Assembly (NCBI RefSeq): GCF_949282365.1
Contig: NZ_CASDOY010000030.1
Span: 1 to 23,104 of the forward strand
Source of the DNA: an uncultured Desulfovibrio sp.
Lineage (GTDB): Bacteria > Desulfobacterota > Desulfovibrionia > Desulfovibrionales > Desulfovibrionaceae
Length of the DNA: 23,104 nt
Direction: 5' to 3'
The notes beneath the pieces are model-generated. The model was given only the letters and a program-made list of their open reading frames with translations. It was not told the DNA's origin and did no database searches. Shown here one piece after another: positions 14,943 to 23,076 of the stretch (position 1 is the stretch's first letter; each line of letters begins with the position of its first letter). Made by a program: the position numbers and the translations under genes.

Positions 14943-14996
14943 CAAAAAACGCAGGAGGCAAGGAGCATCTTCTCCAAAGATGCTCCTTGCCTCCTG
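14943..14996 (-). terminator. Long hairpin terminator for the DUF116-rsmB transcript
   Basis: Arms 14952-14971 and 14977-14996 are perfectly complementary over 20 bp with a 5-base loop. On the minus strand the stem is followed by CGTTTTTTGTT, a good T tract. On the plus strand there is none. It lies about 190 bp downstream of the rsmB stop. Confidence 0.75.
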
Positions 14997-15125
14997 TCAT
15001 GATCGCCACGCACACTTCCCGCAAGACGACAGGTCTCCTGTACCGGAGACCGGCAGCTCCCACATGACCGCGCGGCCGTCGAGAACCATCTTTTTTCAAA
15101 ACAAAGCGCGCTGGGGAAGGGGAGT

Positions 15126-15172
15126 TTGAGGGGGGGACCCCCCTCGCGCCGGCAGAGGGGTTCCCCCCTCAA
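15126..15172. repeat. Nested G-run/C-run inverted repeat after rsmB
   Basis: Outer arms TTGAGGGGGG (15126-15135) and CCCCCCTCAA (15163-15172) pair perfectly. An inner ACCCCCCTC / GAGGGGT pair can stack within them around a CGCGCCGGC core. It begins 12 bp past the rsmB stop (minus strand). No T tract follows on either strand. Runs of six to seven G or C also make this prone to slippage. Confidence 0.7.
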
Positions 15173-15184
15173 GGGCCTTCTTCC

Positions 15185-16702
15185 CTACCCCCGCCGCCGC
15201 AGGCGTGCGCCGAACATGCCTTCCAGCCAGGGGTGGTCGTGGGGCGTCTGCCACTGTGCCAGTCGCTCCACGGCCCCGTCTTCCGCCAGCAGCCAGTCCA
15301 CGGCCTGTTCGTTCTCCGGCGGATGCAGGGTGCAGGTGACGTAGGCCAGTTCGGCGCCGGGCGCCAGCCGTTCGGCCAGGGCCCTGAGGATGGCGCGTTG
15401 CAGGGCCGCGTGTTCGGCAAGGGCCTCCCGGGGACGGCGGCGCAGGTCGGGCCGCCGCGCCAGCACGCCCAGACCGCTGCAGGGCACGTCGGCGATGATG
15501 CCGCCCTGCCAGCGGGAGACAGGCGGGCGGGAGGCGTCGGCCAGGGCCAGATGCGGCACGGGCAGGCCCAGACGGCGGCAATGACCCGGCACCTGCCGCA
15601 GACGGGAGAGGCTGCGGTCCGTACACAGGCGCACGTCCCCGCCCTGCTCCAGCAACTGCACGCTCTTGCCGCCGTAGCCGGCGCAGGCATCCCAGACAGG
15701 CCAGCCGCGCCGCGCCCAGTCCTCCAGCCCCAGGGCGGCCATGATCTCCTGCGAGGCCGCCGCCTGCTGGGAAAGGAGGCCCTGCTCCAGCAGGCGCGCG
15801 AGCGGCTCGCCCTGCACGGCGGCGGGCGTCTGGCCCGGCGCGAAGGCCACGCCCCAGCGGCCCACGGCCCGGGCCGCGCCTTCGGGCACAGCGTCCAGCA
15901 GGGCCCGACGCAGGGCCCCGGCCTGCTCCCGCGCGGCATTGACGCGCAGGGCCTGCCAGGGACGGGCCCCGGAACGGACCAGCAGGGCCCGGCAGGCGTC
16001 GTCGCCGTAGGCCTGACGCCAGAGGGGCGGCAGCCAGCACGGCACGGCATGGAAGCGGGCCAGCCTGAGGTCTTCTTCCGCCACTGCCGCACGGCGCAGC
16101 GCGCGGGCAGCGGCCGCGTCAGGGGCAAAAAAGATATCCTCGTCCGCAGGCCCGGCATAGAAATCCGGCCGCTGCACGGCATCGCCCAGGCGCTGCACGG
16201 AGCGCAGGCTCGCATTGACGACTTTGGCCAGCCCTGGGCCGTAGAGCTGCCGGGCCAGGTCCACGGCCGTATGCAGCACGGCATGGGCGGGCATGCGATC
16301 CAGAAAGAGCAGCGCATACGCCGCCACGGCCAGCAGACGCCGCAGGGGCAGGGGCAGCTTGAGCGGCTGGCGCAGGACGCGGCACAGCACGAAGGCCAGG
16401 CGCGGTTCCATGCGCAGGCTGCCGTAGGCCAGTTCCGCGGCCAGATGCCTGTCCCGCCCGTCCGGGCCGCCTTCCTGCCGCCGGGTCGCGTCTTCCAGCA
16501 CCTGCTGCAAGGCGGCCTGTATGGTGCAGCCCGAGCTGAAGCCCGTATCCAGCAGGCACAGGGCCCGCAGGGCCAGAGCCGGGGCCACGGGCGGCAGCCG
16601 GCGCAGGCTCCGGCTTTCCGCCACATGCCCGCCACTGTCGGGGACCGGCTGCCCGCAGGGGGCCAGCCGTGTTTCCTTCTTTGTTCCTATCATATCTATC
16701 AT
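15185..16702 (-). CDS. rsmB: RsmB-like 16S rRNA (cytosine-5) methyltransferase
   Basis: A 505-residue RsmB/Sun-type enzyme that methylates a 16S rRNA cytosine using S-adenosylmethionine. An N-terminal NusB-like helical domain (about 40-190) is followed by a Rossmann methyltransferase domain (about 240-505). Motif I is DACAGYGGKS (338-347), where the usual APGGKT proline is tyrosine. The motif IV cysteine C408 is in ADVPCSGLG and the motif VI catalytic cysteine C457 is in YVTCTLHPPENE. The ATG at 16702 gives a 15-bp gap from the upstream DUF116 gene. No good ribosome binding site precedes it, so the true start may be M4 (16693) or further inside. It is cotranscribed with the DUF116 gene, a common pairing in Desulfovibrio relatives. 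Confidence 0.9.
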   Translation of the reverse strand: MIDMIGTKKETRLAPCGQPVPDSGGHVAESRSLRRLPPVAPALALRALCLLDTGFSSGCTIQAALQQVLEDATRRQEGGPDGRDRHLAAELAYGSLRMEPRLAFVLCRVLRQPLKLPLPLRRLLAVAAYALLFLDRMPAHAVLHTAVDLARQLYGPGLAKVVNASLRSVQRLGDAVQRPDFYAGPADEDIFFAPDAAAARALRRAAVAEEDLRLARFHAVPCWLPPLWRQAYGDDACRALLVRSGARPWQALRVNAAREQAGALRRALLDAVPEGAARAVGRWGVAFAPGQTPAAVQGEPLARLLEQGLLSQQAAASQEIMAALGLEDWARRGWPVWDACAGYGGKSVQLLEQGGDVRLCTDRSLSRLRQVPGHCRRLGLPVPHLALADASRPPVSRWQGGIIADVPCSGLGVLARRPDLRRRPREALAEHAALQRAILRALAERLAPGAELAYVTCTLHPPENEQAVDWLLAEDGAVERLAQWQTPHDHPWLEGMFGARLRRRG

Positions 16703-16717
16703 TTTGGAATATAATGA

Positions 16718-17542
16718 TTATTTTAAATGTTCCCCGTGTTTCCCATCATCCTCGAGGCCCAGGAACAACCGCACGGCCCCTTCCACGGCCTGCAGGGAGA
16801 CCAGCGTATCCAGGCAGGGGCCGCAGGGCCGCTGGTTGAGGATGCCGAAGACCGGCAGCGGATAACTGTCCTGGATACCGGACGTCAGGTCCCGCTCGCA
16901 GGCCACGGCGACGATCATGCGCGGCCGGGTCTGGATCACGATGCGCCGGGCGATGGTCCCGCCGGTGGCCAGGGCCAGGTGGAAGCCGTAGCGGTCGCGC
17001 AGCTGCAGCAGGCCGCCCACCGGGCACTGCCCGCAGCGGCGGCAGAGGTCCACATTGTGGTTGAGGCGATGCGGGCAGGCGCTGCGCTGGATGCAGTGCG
17101 GCAACAGCAGGAGCAGGCGGTCGGCCGTGACGCGCGGCCTGTCGGCCAGCACCAGCTCGTTGTTGACCTTGATGAAGGAATGGCGCACCCGCTTGCGCTC
17201 CATGCGCACCACCTTGGCCAGCAGTTCCATGAGCGGGAAAAAAAGGCGGATGGTCACATGGCGCACGCTGCCCACCCCGGGCAGGTAGCGCCCCGTGTAG
17301 ACATGCCAGACCAGGGTGCCGCACATCCAGCCCAGCACCACGATGCCCGCGCCGCCCACCAGCATGCAGAGCAGGGGCAGCCAGGTGAGGGTCTGGCCGT
17401 AGTCCGACCAGGGCAGGATCAGGAAGAAGGCCAGCGCCAGGCAGGCCACACAGCACGAGGCCAGCATCAGGCCGATGAAGATGCGCTTGCGTCCGCCGCC
17501 GTACTGGCTGGCCGGCAGGGAATAGGGAGATTTGCGTAGCAT
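16718..17542 (-). CDS. DUF116-family membrane protein
   Basis: A 274-residue protein with two membrane segments (about 21-43 and 54-80) and a cytoplasmic cysteine-rich domain. The cysteines are C150, C156 and the cluster C167-x2-C170-x2-C173 (CRRCGQCPV), with a later RPCGPCLD pair, suggesting a metal or Fe-S site. These features fit DUF116, whose function is unknown. It is often encoded beside fmt and rsmB; no fmt is visible here. The start at 17542 was chosen because CAGGAG lies about five bases upstream; the longer frame to 17608 has no such signal. It is the first gene of the operon with rsmB. The last codons end in AT-rich DNA unlike the rest of the gene. Confidence 0.85.
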   Translation of the reverse strand: MLRKSPYSLPASQYGGGRKRIFIGLMLASCCVACLALAFFLILPWSDYGQTLTWLPLLCMLVGGAGIVVLGWMCGTLVWHVYTGRYLPGVGSVRHVTIRLFFPLMELLAKVVRMERKRVRHSFIKVNNELVLADRPRVTADRLLLLLPHCIQRSACPHRLNHNVDLCRRCGQCPVGGLLQLRDRYGFHLALATGGTIARRIVIQTRPRMIVAVACERDLTSGIQDSYPLPVFGILNQRPCGPCLDTLVSLQAVEGAVRLFLGLEDDGKHGEHLK

Positions 17543-18263
17543 AGGGCTCCTGTGAGGGTCTTGAACGGCCATACGTCCGAAACGGCCCTCAGATGCCCTG
17601 TGCGGCATTTTTTGTCCAAAGCCGCACCGGACATCAAAAAAAGAAAAAAAGAGGCTTATTTCGCGCGCTGTCGCACGGCCGCTGCGAGCCGTCCGCGAAC
17701 GCGCGGCCCGTGACGTGCAGGCCCGGCAGCCCGGCCACCGTCACCGGACCATCCTACACCAAAGCCCGCCGGGACAACAGGGAGCCCCCCCGCCCCGCCG
17801 CAGCGCGCGGACGCACGCACCTTCCCGGCCGCCCGCCACACTGCGGACGCCGCGGACAGCTTCGTCCCCCCTCCAGGACCGGGAACGGCCGCTTGCGGGA
17901 GGCGAGCGTTGCTTCCCGCCCGCCCTCCTGGCTGCGGACGGCCACAGCCCCTGAAAGCAGACGTGCGCCACACGGGCAGCGCCAAAACAGGCGCAGGCAA
18001 GCGGGCGCGCCCGGCGGCCCCGGCAGGCGCGGGACGAGGCACCCTCCTCCAGCCATGCGGGGATGCGCCGTGACGGAGATATGCAGCCCTGCCCCCCCTG
18101 CCGGGGGCAGGCCGCAGCCCTCCGCAGCCTACCACAGCCCGCCGGGAGGCATGGAGCCTGTGTTGCCGTCCCCGCTCCCACGCCCGCCCTGCCCTCGTGT
18201 CCCTTCTTGCCACCCTCTTGACAGACGGGCCGCAATAATGTCCCCTGCCTGAAAGGAGACGCT
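17543..18263. other. 720-bp divergent intergenic region
   Basis: It separates the minus-strand DUF116-rsmB operon from the plus-strand csoR-like gene. The DUF116 side has inverted repeats TGCGGC-N14-GCCGCA and TGTCC-N11-GGACA near 17600-17633 and A-runs at about 17636-17650, perhaps its promoter region. The centre (17660-18200) is GC-rich with no supportable ORF. TTGACA at 18218-18223 precedes the csoR-like gene, but no -10 lies at the right spacing. Confidence 0.4.
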
Positions 18264-18539
18264 ATGAGAAAATGCATGGATGCGGACAACCTGCACCGCC
18301 GGATGAAGAAGCTCATGGGCCAGCTGCAGGCCATCGACCAGATGATCGACAAGGACGTGCCCTGCGAGGAGATCCTGATCCAGATCAACGCGGTCAAGGG
18401 CGCCCTGCACCGGGTGGGCCAGATCGTGCTGGAGGGGCATCTGCAGCATTGCGTGCGCGACGGCATCGAACACGGGGACGCCGACGCCACCATCGCCGCC
18501 TTTGCCAAGGCTGTGGAGCATTTTTCCCGCAGCCGCTAG
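18264..18539 (+). CDS. CsoR/FrmR/RcnR-family metal-sensing repressor
   Basis: A 91-residue all-helical repressor of the DUF156 family. C34 (VPCEEIL), H59 and C63 (LEGHLQHC) match the Cys-His-Cys Cu(I) site of CsoR in spacing. RcnR-type extra histidine ligands are not obvious, although H62 is present, so other thiophilic metals or electrophile sensing cannot be excluded. Family members are tetramers that release DNA on ligand binding. AAAGGAGA precedes the ATG. It has its own terminator. The downstream P1B-ATPase is expressed from a promoter overlapped by a CsoR-type operator, so this protein is the probable repressor of that pump. Confidence 0.93.
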   Translation: MRKCMDADNLHRRMKKLMGQLQAIDQMIDKDVPCEEILIQINAVKGALHRVGQIVLEGHLQHCVRDGIEHGDADATIAAFAKAVEHFSRSR

Positions 18540-18562
18540 CCGGAGCCCCCGGCTTTTTTTTT
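18539..18562 (+). terminator. Intrinsic terminator of the CsoR-family gene
   Basis: GCCGG (18539-18543) and CCGGC (18549-18553) form a short stem followed by nine T. It begins at the last base of the gene and separates the repressor transcript from the ATPase transcript. Confidence 0.85.
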
Positions 18563-18571
18563 GGCCCCGCC

Positions 18572-18600
18572 TTGACTACCCATACCCCTATGGGTATATT
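18572..18600 (+). promoter_or_regulatory. Sigma70 promoter of the P1B-ATPase with embedded CsoR-type operator
   Basis: TTGACT (18572-18577) and TATATT (18595-18600) are separated by exactly 17 bp, a strong promoter. The spacer and first bases of the -10 contain ATACCC-CTAT-GGGTAT (18582-18597), a perfect dyad of the GC-tract type known for CsoR operators. A repressor bound there would block polymerase. A start near 18607 leaves about 107 nt of leader before the ATPase. Confidence 0.85.
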
Positions 18601-18713
18601 GAGGCCCTCACGGACATCACCGTCATCATCCTTCATCCCGTCATCCGCCCCATCCGGCAGGCCCTCCGGCGACCGGCAAGAGCAGCCCGCGCAGGGACGG
18701 ACAAGGAGGTCCC

Positions 18714-20582
18714 ATGCTGGCAGACGTCAAGGAATGGCTCAGGGAAGAACCCCGTCAGGCCCTGGCCCTCGGACTTTCGGCGGCGGCCCTGCTGCTGAGT
18801 TTTCTGGAAGTGATCCCCGGCCCCGTGGATCCGGCCTGGCTGGCCGTGCTGCTCTGCGGCGTGCCCATCATCAAGGAAGGGGCCGAAGGCCTGTTCACCC
18901 GCTTCGACATCAAGGCCGACGTGCTGGTCTCCCTGGCCCTGCTGGCTTCGGTCATCATCGGCGAGATCTTCGCCGCCGGTGAAGTGGCCTTCATCATGCA
19001 GCTGGGCGCCCTGCTGGAAGAACGCACCGTGGCCAAGGCCCGTGCGGGCATCGAACGCCTGGTGCACCTGACCCCGCGCACGGCCCGCCGTCTGGACGGC
19101 GACACCGAGGCCGTGATCCCCGCCGAGGACGTGCGCGTGGACGACCTGCTGCGCGTGCTGCCCGGCGAGACCATCCCCGTGGACGGCATCATCGTCGGCG
19201 GCCAGACCGCCATCGACCAGTCGGTCATGACCGGCGAATCCCTGCCCGTGGACAAGGGCCCCGGCGATACGGTGTCCAGCGGCACGGTCAACCAGTTCGG
19301 GGCCTTTGAGATGCGCGCCGTCAAGGTGGGCGAGGACAGCTCCCTGCAGCGCATGATCCGCCTGGTGCAGTCCGCCGACGCGGGCAAGGCCCGCATCGTG
19401 AGTCTGGCCGACCGCTGGGCCACCTGGATCGTGGTCACGGCCCTGACCGCCGCCGCGGGCACCTGGCTGGTGACCGGCGAAGTGCTGCGCGCCGTGACCA
19501 TCCTGGTGGTCTTCTGCCCCTGCGCCCTGGTGCTGGCCACGCCCACGGCCATCATGGCCGCCATCGGCAACGCCACCCGCCACGGCGTGCTGGTCAAGGA
19601 AGGGGACGCGCTGGAGCGTCTGGCCCGCGTCAGGGTCGTGGCCTTCGACAAGACCGGCACCCTGACCCGGGGCACGCCGGGCGTGGTCCATGTGCACAGC
19701 GCCCTGCCCCATCTGGACCCGCAGCGCCTGCACGCCCTGACCGCCGCTGCGGAACGGCGCTCCGAACATCCGCTGGGCAAGGCCATCGTGCGGGACGCGG
19801 GCACGCGGGACATCCCCGAAGCCGCGGATTTCCGCATGCTGCCCGGGCGCGGCGTCTCCGCCCGCGTGGACGGTCAGGCCCTGCTGGCGGGCAATCCCGC
19901 CCTGCTGCGGGACAACGGCATCAGCCTGTCCCCGGCGGACGAGGACGCCGCACGCAAGGCCCTGGACGCGGGCCAGAGCCTCGTCTATGTGGCCCTGGAC
20001 GGCCGCTTCGCCGGTTTCATCGCCCTGGCCGACAGCCTGCGCCGCACCGCCGCCGCCACCCTGCAGGGCCTGCGGGACGCGGGCGTGTCCACCATGCTGC
20101 TGACCGGCGACAACGAAGCCGCGGCCCGCAGCGTCAGCACGGGCCTGGCCCTGGACGGCGTGCGCGCCAACTGCCTGCCCGCCGACAAGCTGGAATGGAT
20201 CGCCGAGAGCCAGCGTCAGGAACGGCCCGTCTGCATGATCGGCGACGGCATCAATGACGCGCCCGCGCTGAAAAAGGCCTTTGTGGGCGTGGCCATGGGC
20301 GGTATCGGCAGCGACATCGCCGTGGATGCCGCCGACATGGCCCTGGTGCATGACGACATCAAGGAACTGCCGCACATCTTCGCCCTGTCCCGGCGCATGA
20401 TGCGCACCATCACCCTCAACCTGTCCTTTTCCATGATCCTCAATTTCGCGGCCATCTTCCTGGCCATGGGCGGCCTGCTCTCGCCGGTGCTGGGCGCGCT
20501 GGTGCACAACGCCGGCTCGGTGCTGGTCATCATCAATTCGGCCCTGCTCCTCAACTGGCGGCAAAAAACAGTCACGGCATAG
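18714..20582 (+). CDS. P1B-type heavy-metal-translocating ATPase
   Basis: A 622-residue inner-membrane metal pump. It has TGES (173-176, actuator), the membrane metal site CPC (268-270), DKTGTLT with phosphorylated D312, the SEHPLGKAI nucleotide-site histidine (H352) and GDGINDAP (510-517). The C-terminal membrane helix reads LVHNAGSVLVIINS, an HN...S...NS pattern unlike the classical Cu (CopA), Zn/Cd (ZntA) or Co types and closer to CtpC-like pumps. No N-terminal metal-binding domain is present, so it is short. The metal is therefore uncertain: regulator and CPC suggest a thiophilic ion such as Cu(I), the last helix suggests otherwise. AAGGAGGT precedes the ATG at 18714. Expression is likely derepressed through the CsoR-like protein. 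Confidence 0.93.
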   Translation: MLADVKEWLREEPRQALALGLSAAALLLSFLEVIPGPVDPAWLAVLLCGVPIIKEGAEGLFTRFDIKADVLVSLALLASVIIGEIFAAGEVAFIMQLGALLEERTVAKARAGIERLVHLTPRTARRLDGDTEAVIPAEDVRVDDLLRVLPGETIPVDGIIVGGQTAIDQSVMTGESLPVDKGPGDTVSSGTVNQFGAFEMRAVKVGEDSSLQRMIRLVQSADAGKARIVSLADRWATWIVVTALTAAAGTWLVTGEVLRAVTILVVFCPCALVLATPTAIMAAIGNATRHGVLVKEGDALERLARVRVVAFDKTGTLTRGTPGVVHVHSALPHLDPQRLHALTAAAERRSEHPLGKAIVRDAGTRDIPEAADFRMLPGRGVSARVDGQALLAGNPALLRDNGISLSPADEDAARKALDAGQSLVYVALDGRFAGFIALADSLRRTAAATLQGLRDAGVSTMLLTGDNEAAARSVSTGLALDGVRANCLPADKLEWIAESQRQERPVCMIGDGINDAPALKKAFVGVAMGGIGSDIAVDAADMALVHDDIKELPHIFALSRRMMRTITLNLSFSMILNFAAIFLAMGGLLSPVLGALVHNAGSVLVIINSALLLNWRQKTVTA

Positions 20583-20621
20583 AACAGCGGCCCGTTCCGT
20601 CATCAAGGGGCTCTGTCATCA

Positions 20622-20657
20622 ACGGCCGGGGAAGGCACCGCACTCCCCGGCCGTTTC
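20622..20657 (+). terminator. Terminator of the P1B-ATPase gene
   Basis: ACGGCCGGGG (20622-20631) pairs perfectly with CCCCGGCCGT (20645-20654), followed by TT after the closing T. The stem is strong but the T tract is short. It sits 40 bp after the ATPase stop. Confidence 0.65.
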
Positions 20658-20932
20658 GTGTGCCCTGCTCCGGCCAGAACGCGATGGGCTTTGTACGGGC
20701 ACAGTATGGTTCGTACAGGGGCAAGGGCCCCATCCCCCCGATACGTTTTGCCCAGGAAGATGCGAAACGTCAGGCAGGTCATGGCCTTTCCTCCATGACC
20801 GCCCATGACCGTCCTCGAAAAAATGGAGGCGCCACAGGCGTACGGGCCTGGCCGGATCACGCCGGATCACATTGTCCGGCAGTGATCATGCAATAACGGT
20901 GTCGGGAAGGGAGAAGGAGAGCACGAGGAGGA

Positions 20933-20965
20933 GAGGGAAAAGCGTTTTTCAAAACGCTTTCCCTC
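20933..20965. terminator. Hairpin terminator at the autotransporter 3' end
   Basis: Arms 20933-20948 and 20951-20965 pair over 15 bp with one bulged A and a 2-base loop. The stem has G/C segments flanked by A and T runs, so it can work in both directions. It lies 34 bp beyond the autotransporter stop on the minus strand. Confidence 0.7.
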
Positions 20966-20998
20966 TTTCACGCGCCAGGTCCTCCAGCGCATCGTTCC

Positions 20999-22873
20999 TT
21001 AAAATTCCCACTTGGCCATGAAAGAGCCGGTGTAGCCTTCACGGACGCCGGTATAGCCCTGGACGGAAAGGTCGATGGTCAGGGGGGTCGTCGGAGAGGG
21101 CGTCCAGCTGAGGCCCAGTTCGCCGATGCCGGTATCCCCGGTCAGGGACGGGGCGTCGAGGTCGTAGCCAAGGGAGGCAGCGCGGGCCTTGCCGTCGAAT
21201 TCATGTTCCCAGGCCGCGCCGATGTAGGGGCTGACGTATTCGTTGGCCGCCCAGGTGAGACGGCCGCCGAGGCGCAGGCGGTGCGAGTTCACGGCATCGA
21301 AATGCAGGGCCTCACCGGTGGAAAGGTCGGTATCCGCGCTGTCCTGCCATGTCCAGAAATACTTGGCGTGCAGATCGAGGGACAGGGCGTCCGTGAGATC
21401 CCAGATATAGCCGAGGCCCGCATGCAGGCTCACATACGGGGTCGTGGTGTCGAAGTCGGCCCGGCGACCGTCGCCGTCGCGCAGATCGTCATTGCGATAG
21501 TCGTTATGCAGGCCGCCCGCGCGGGCCGAGGCCTCGGTGTAGACATGGCCGGGGCCGCAGTCGTTGAAGTCCATGCGCGCCAAGAGGCCCGCGCCCATGT
21601 ACCAGGCGGAACCGTCCCCGCTCACCGAGGCGGCATTGCTGAAAGAGTTGTAGGTACCGATGGCCGCGCTGCCGAACTCGAAAAACATGCCCGCCGTGAA
21701 CTGGCCGAGCACACTGTCCGCGCCCCAGGCAAGACCGGTGAGCAGGGAAACACCGCTCACGTCGATGTGCGAGCCGGTGTTGTAGCGCGACCAGCCGCCG
21801 GAAAGCGCGCCAAAGGCCGCTAGGCCCATTCTCCCCTCGGCCCGGGCGGCCCGCACGGCCCGCCCCGCCGCTTCCATGCCCTTGCCCGCCGCAAGGTCTG
21901 CCCCTTGCAAGGTCAGTGCCGTACCGCCCAGATGCCCTTCGGCAAGGGCCTTGGTCTGGGGGTTGACGCTCATTCCGGTCACCTCCGCGTAAATGCTGGT
22001 GGCGTCCGTCTTCACGTCCAGATCCGCCGTAAGGGTCACGCCCTGCCGCACATCGGCAAGCTGCTGCGTGGCGAGCGTCAGGTTCGTCGTATTCAGCCCG
22101 GCGGCATTGCGGAGGAAGGTAAAGCGATCCCCCACCTTCACCGCCGGCCCATTGCCCGCAATGCCCTGCATGCCGGCGGCAAATGTCGCGGCGTCGCCGG
22201 GGGCCATGTCCGTGGTTCCTTCCGTAAGCGTCAGGCCCGTGTCGCCGGGTTTCACCGTGGCGGGCAATTGGAAGGTATACTCCGCAAAATTCTCGATGTT
22301 TTTGGCCGTCAGGCCGCTGGTCAGCAGGATCAGATGGTTGCCAGTGATTAGGTCTTTTACCTGGACGCCTGGTGATCTTCCGCCGAAGATCTCGCTGCGG
22401 CTCAAATCGGGCGCGCCGGAGAGGATGATCTTGTTGTATGTGGCTGTGGTTCGATCGTTTCCCCTCCCGCCGATGACATTCCCCAACACCGTGCCGCCGC
22501 TGATGCTGACCGTGTTGTTCGTGGAGTCGCCAGCATCCGAATATCCGCCGATGACCGCACCCACCGTGCCGCCGGTCACGGTGACCCTATTATTGTAGGC
22601 ATCCTTAGAGGAATGAGTAATGAAGCCGCCGTAGACATCGCCCTGAACGTCGCTGTCAATGACGACATCACCGCCGGTACCGGTCGTTGAGCCGACGTAG
22701 TCGCCGTTGCCGTCCACGGTTCCGCCACTGTTGGCGGCCCCTGCGGGCAGGGGCGGGAGGGCTATCAGGGCACAGCCGAGGGCAAGGGCAAGGGCGCACA
22801 GACGGCAGCGGCGCAGCACGGCGCGGTAACGGCTGGTCAGATTGGTGAGGGCGTTACGGCTTTGTTTCAGCAT
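20999..22873 (-). CDS. Autotransporter (type Va) with short beta-helix passenger
   Basis: A 624-residue outer-membrane protein. The N terminus is a long signal peptide with a charged leader (MLKQSRNALTNLTSRYRAVL) and a hydrophobic core ending PAGAA near 47. The passenger (about 48-340) has repeated turns of the form N-x-V-x-x-(S/T)-GG-T-V-x-x-x-IGG (about residues 90-150), suggesting a small beta-helix. The C-terminal barrel (about 360-624) ends in FMAKWEF with the terminal phenylalanine read by the BAM machinery. The start at 22873 was chosen because AAGGAGG lies six bases upstream and autotransporter-type signal sequence begins there; an in-frame ATG at 23011 has no support. The passenger part is less GC-rich than the barrel, as seen in exchanged passengers. 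Function (adhesion or otherwise) is unknown. A leader hairpin and an upstream AGTG repeat may control expression. Confidence 0.93.
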   Translation of the reverse strand: MLKQSRNALTNLTSRYRAVLRRCRLCALALALGCALIALPPLPAGAANSGGTVDGNGDYVGSTTGTGGDVVIDSDVQGDVYGGFITHSSKDAYNNRVTVTGGTVGAVIGGYSDAGDSTNNTVSISGGTVLGNVIGGRGNDRTTATYNKIILSGAPDLSRSEIFGGRSPGVQVKDLITGNHLILLTSGLTAKNIENFAEYTFQLPATVKPGDTGLTLTEGTTDMAPGDAATFAAGMQGIAGNGPAVKVGDRFTFLRNAAGLNTTNLTLATQQLADVRQGVTLTADLDVKTDATSIYAEVTGMSVNPQTKALAEGHLGGTALTLQGADLAAGKGMEAAGRAVRAARAEGRMGLAAFGALSGGWSRYNTGSHIDVSGVSLLTGLAWGADSVLGQFTAGMFFEFGSAAIGTYNSFSNAASVSGDGSAWYMGAGLLARMDFNDCGPGHVYTEASARAGGLHNDYRNDDLRDGDGRRADFDTTTPYVSLHAGLGYIWDLTDALSLDLHAKYFWTWQDSADTDLSTGEALHFDAVNSHRLRLGGRLTWAANEYVSPYIGAAWEHEFDGKARAASLGYDLDAPSLTGDTGIGELGLSWTPSPTTPLTIDLSVQGYTGVREGYTGSFMAKWEF

Positions 22874-22908
22874 GAGGAACCTCCTTGGGCGGATGGATGA
22901 TGCGCGAC

Positions 22909-22939
22909 AAAAAGGCCGCGCCCCGCACGGGGGACGGCC
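22909..22939 (-). terminator. Terminator-like hairpin in the autotransporter leader
   Basis: On the minus strand GGCCG...CCCC-gtgc-GGGG...CGGCC (22939 to 22914) forms an interrupted GC stem followed by five T (complement of 22909-22913). It ends only 35 nt before the autotransporter ATG, too close for a complete promoter to fit between. Transcripts must therefore pass it, which suggests attenuation or conditional termination. Alternatively it is the terminator of an upstream gene and the promoter is unusually tight. Confidence 0.6.
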
Positions 22940-23076
22940 TGCGAACGGCGAAAACGAACGGAGACGAAGAAAACAGCGACAGCCCGGTCTGCGTGGCGCT
23001 CCACACGCCACGGCAAAAACCGGGAAGCGGCGAGGCGGCGCGCGCCATGCGCGCCCGCGCGGGGCCGGAAACGGCT

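Larger units (their letters stand above)
14775..15125. other. Intergenic region dominated by long hairpins
   Basis: Between the convergent parB and rsmB genes there is no supported ORF. It contains the inverted repeat 14794-14844, the long hairpin terminator 14943-14996 and, adjoining it, the G/C-run inverted repeat 15126-15172. The rest shows nothing recognisable. Confidence 0.5.
20583..20998. other. Convergent intergenic region, two hairpins
   Basis: It lies between the plus-strand ATPase and the minus-strand autotransporter. It holds the terminators at 20622-20657 and 20933-20965 and an inverted pair TGTACG / CGTACA around 20693-20719. No supportable gene is present; the short open frames lack start signals. 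Confidence 0.5.

Noticed and set aside
18633..20606. 657-codon open frame on the minus strand across the ATPase
   Set aside because: GC-rich codon structure of the ATPase keeps the antisense frame open. The His/Gly/Gln-rich product has no domain, and the plus-strand gene carries every P1B motif.
22985..23000. Sigma54-like box on the minus strand upstream of the autotransporter (TGGCGTGTGGAGCGCC)
   Set aside because: Correct GG-GC spacing, but the -12 block reads GCGC instead of TTGC and the sequence is part of a GC-rich hairpin.
22874..23011. Longer N terminus of the autotransporter starting at 23011
   Set aside because: The extra 46 residues are Arg/Pro/Cys-rich, no ribosome binding site precedes 23011, and a strong AAGGAGG sits before the ATG at 22873.
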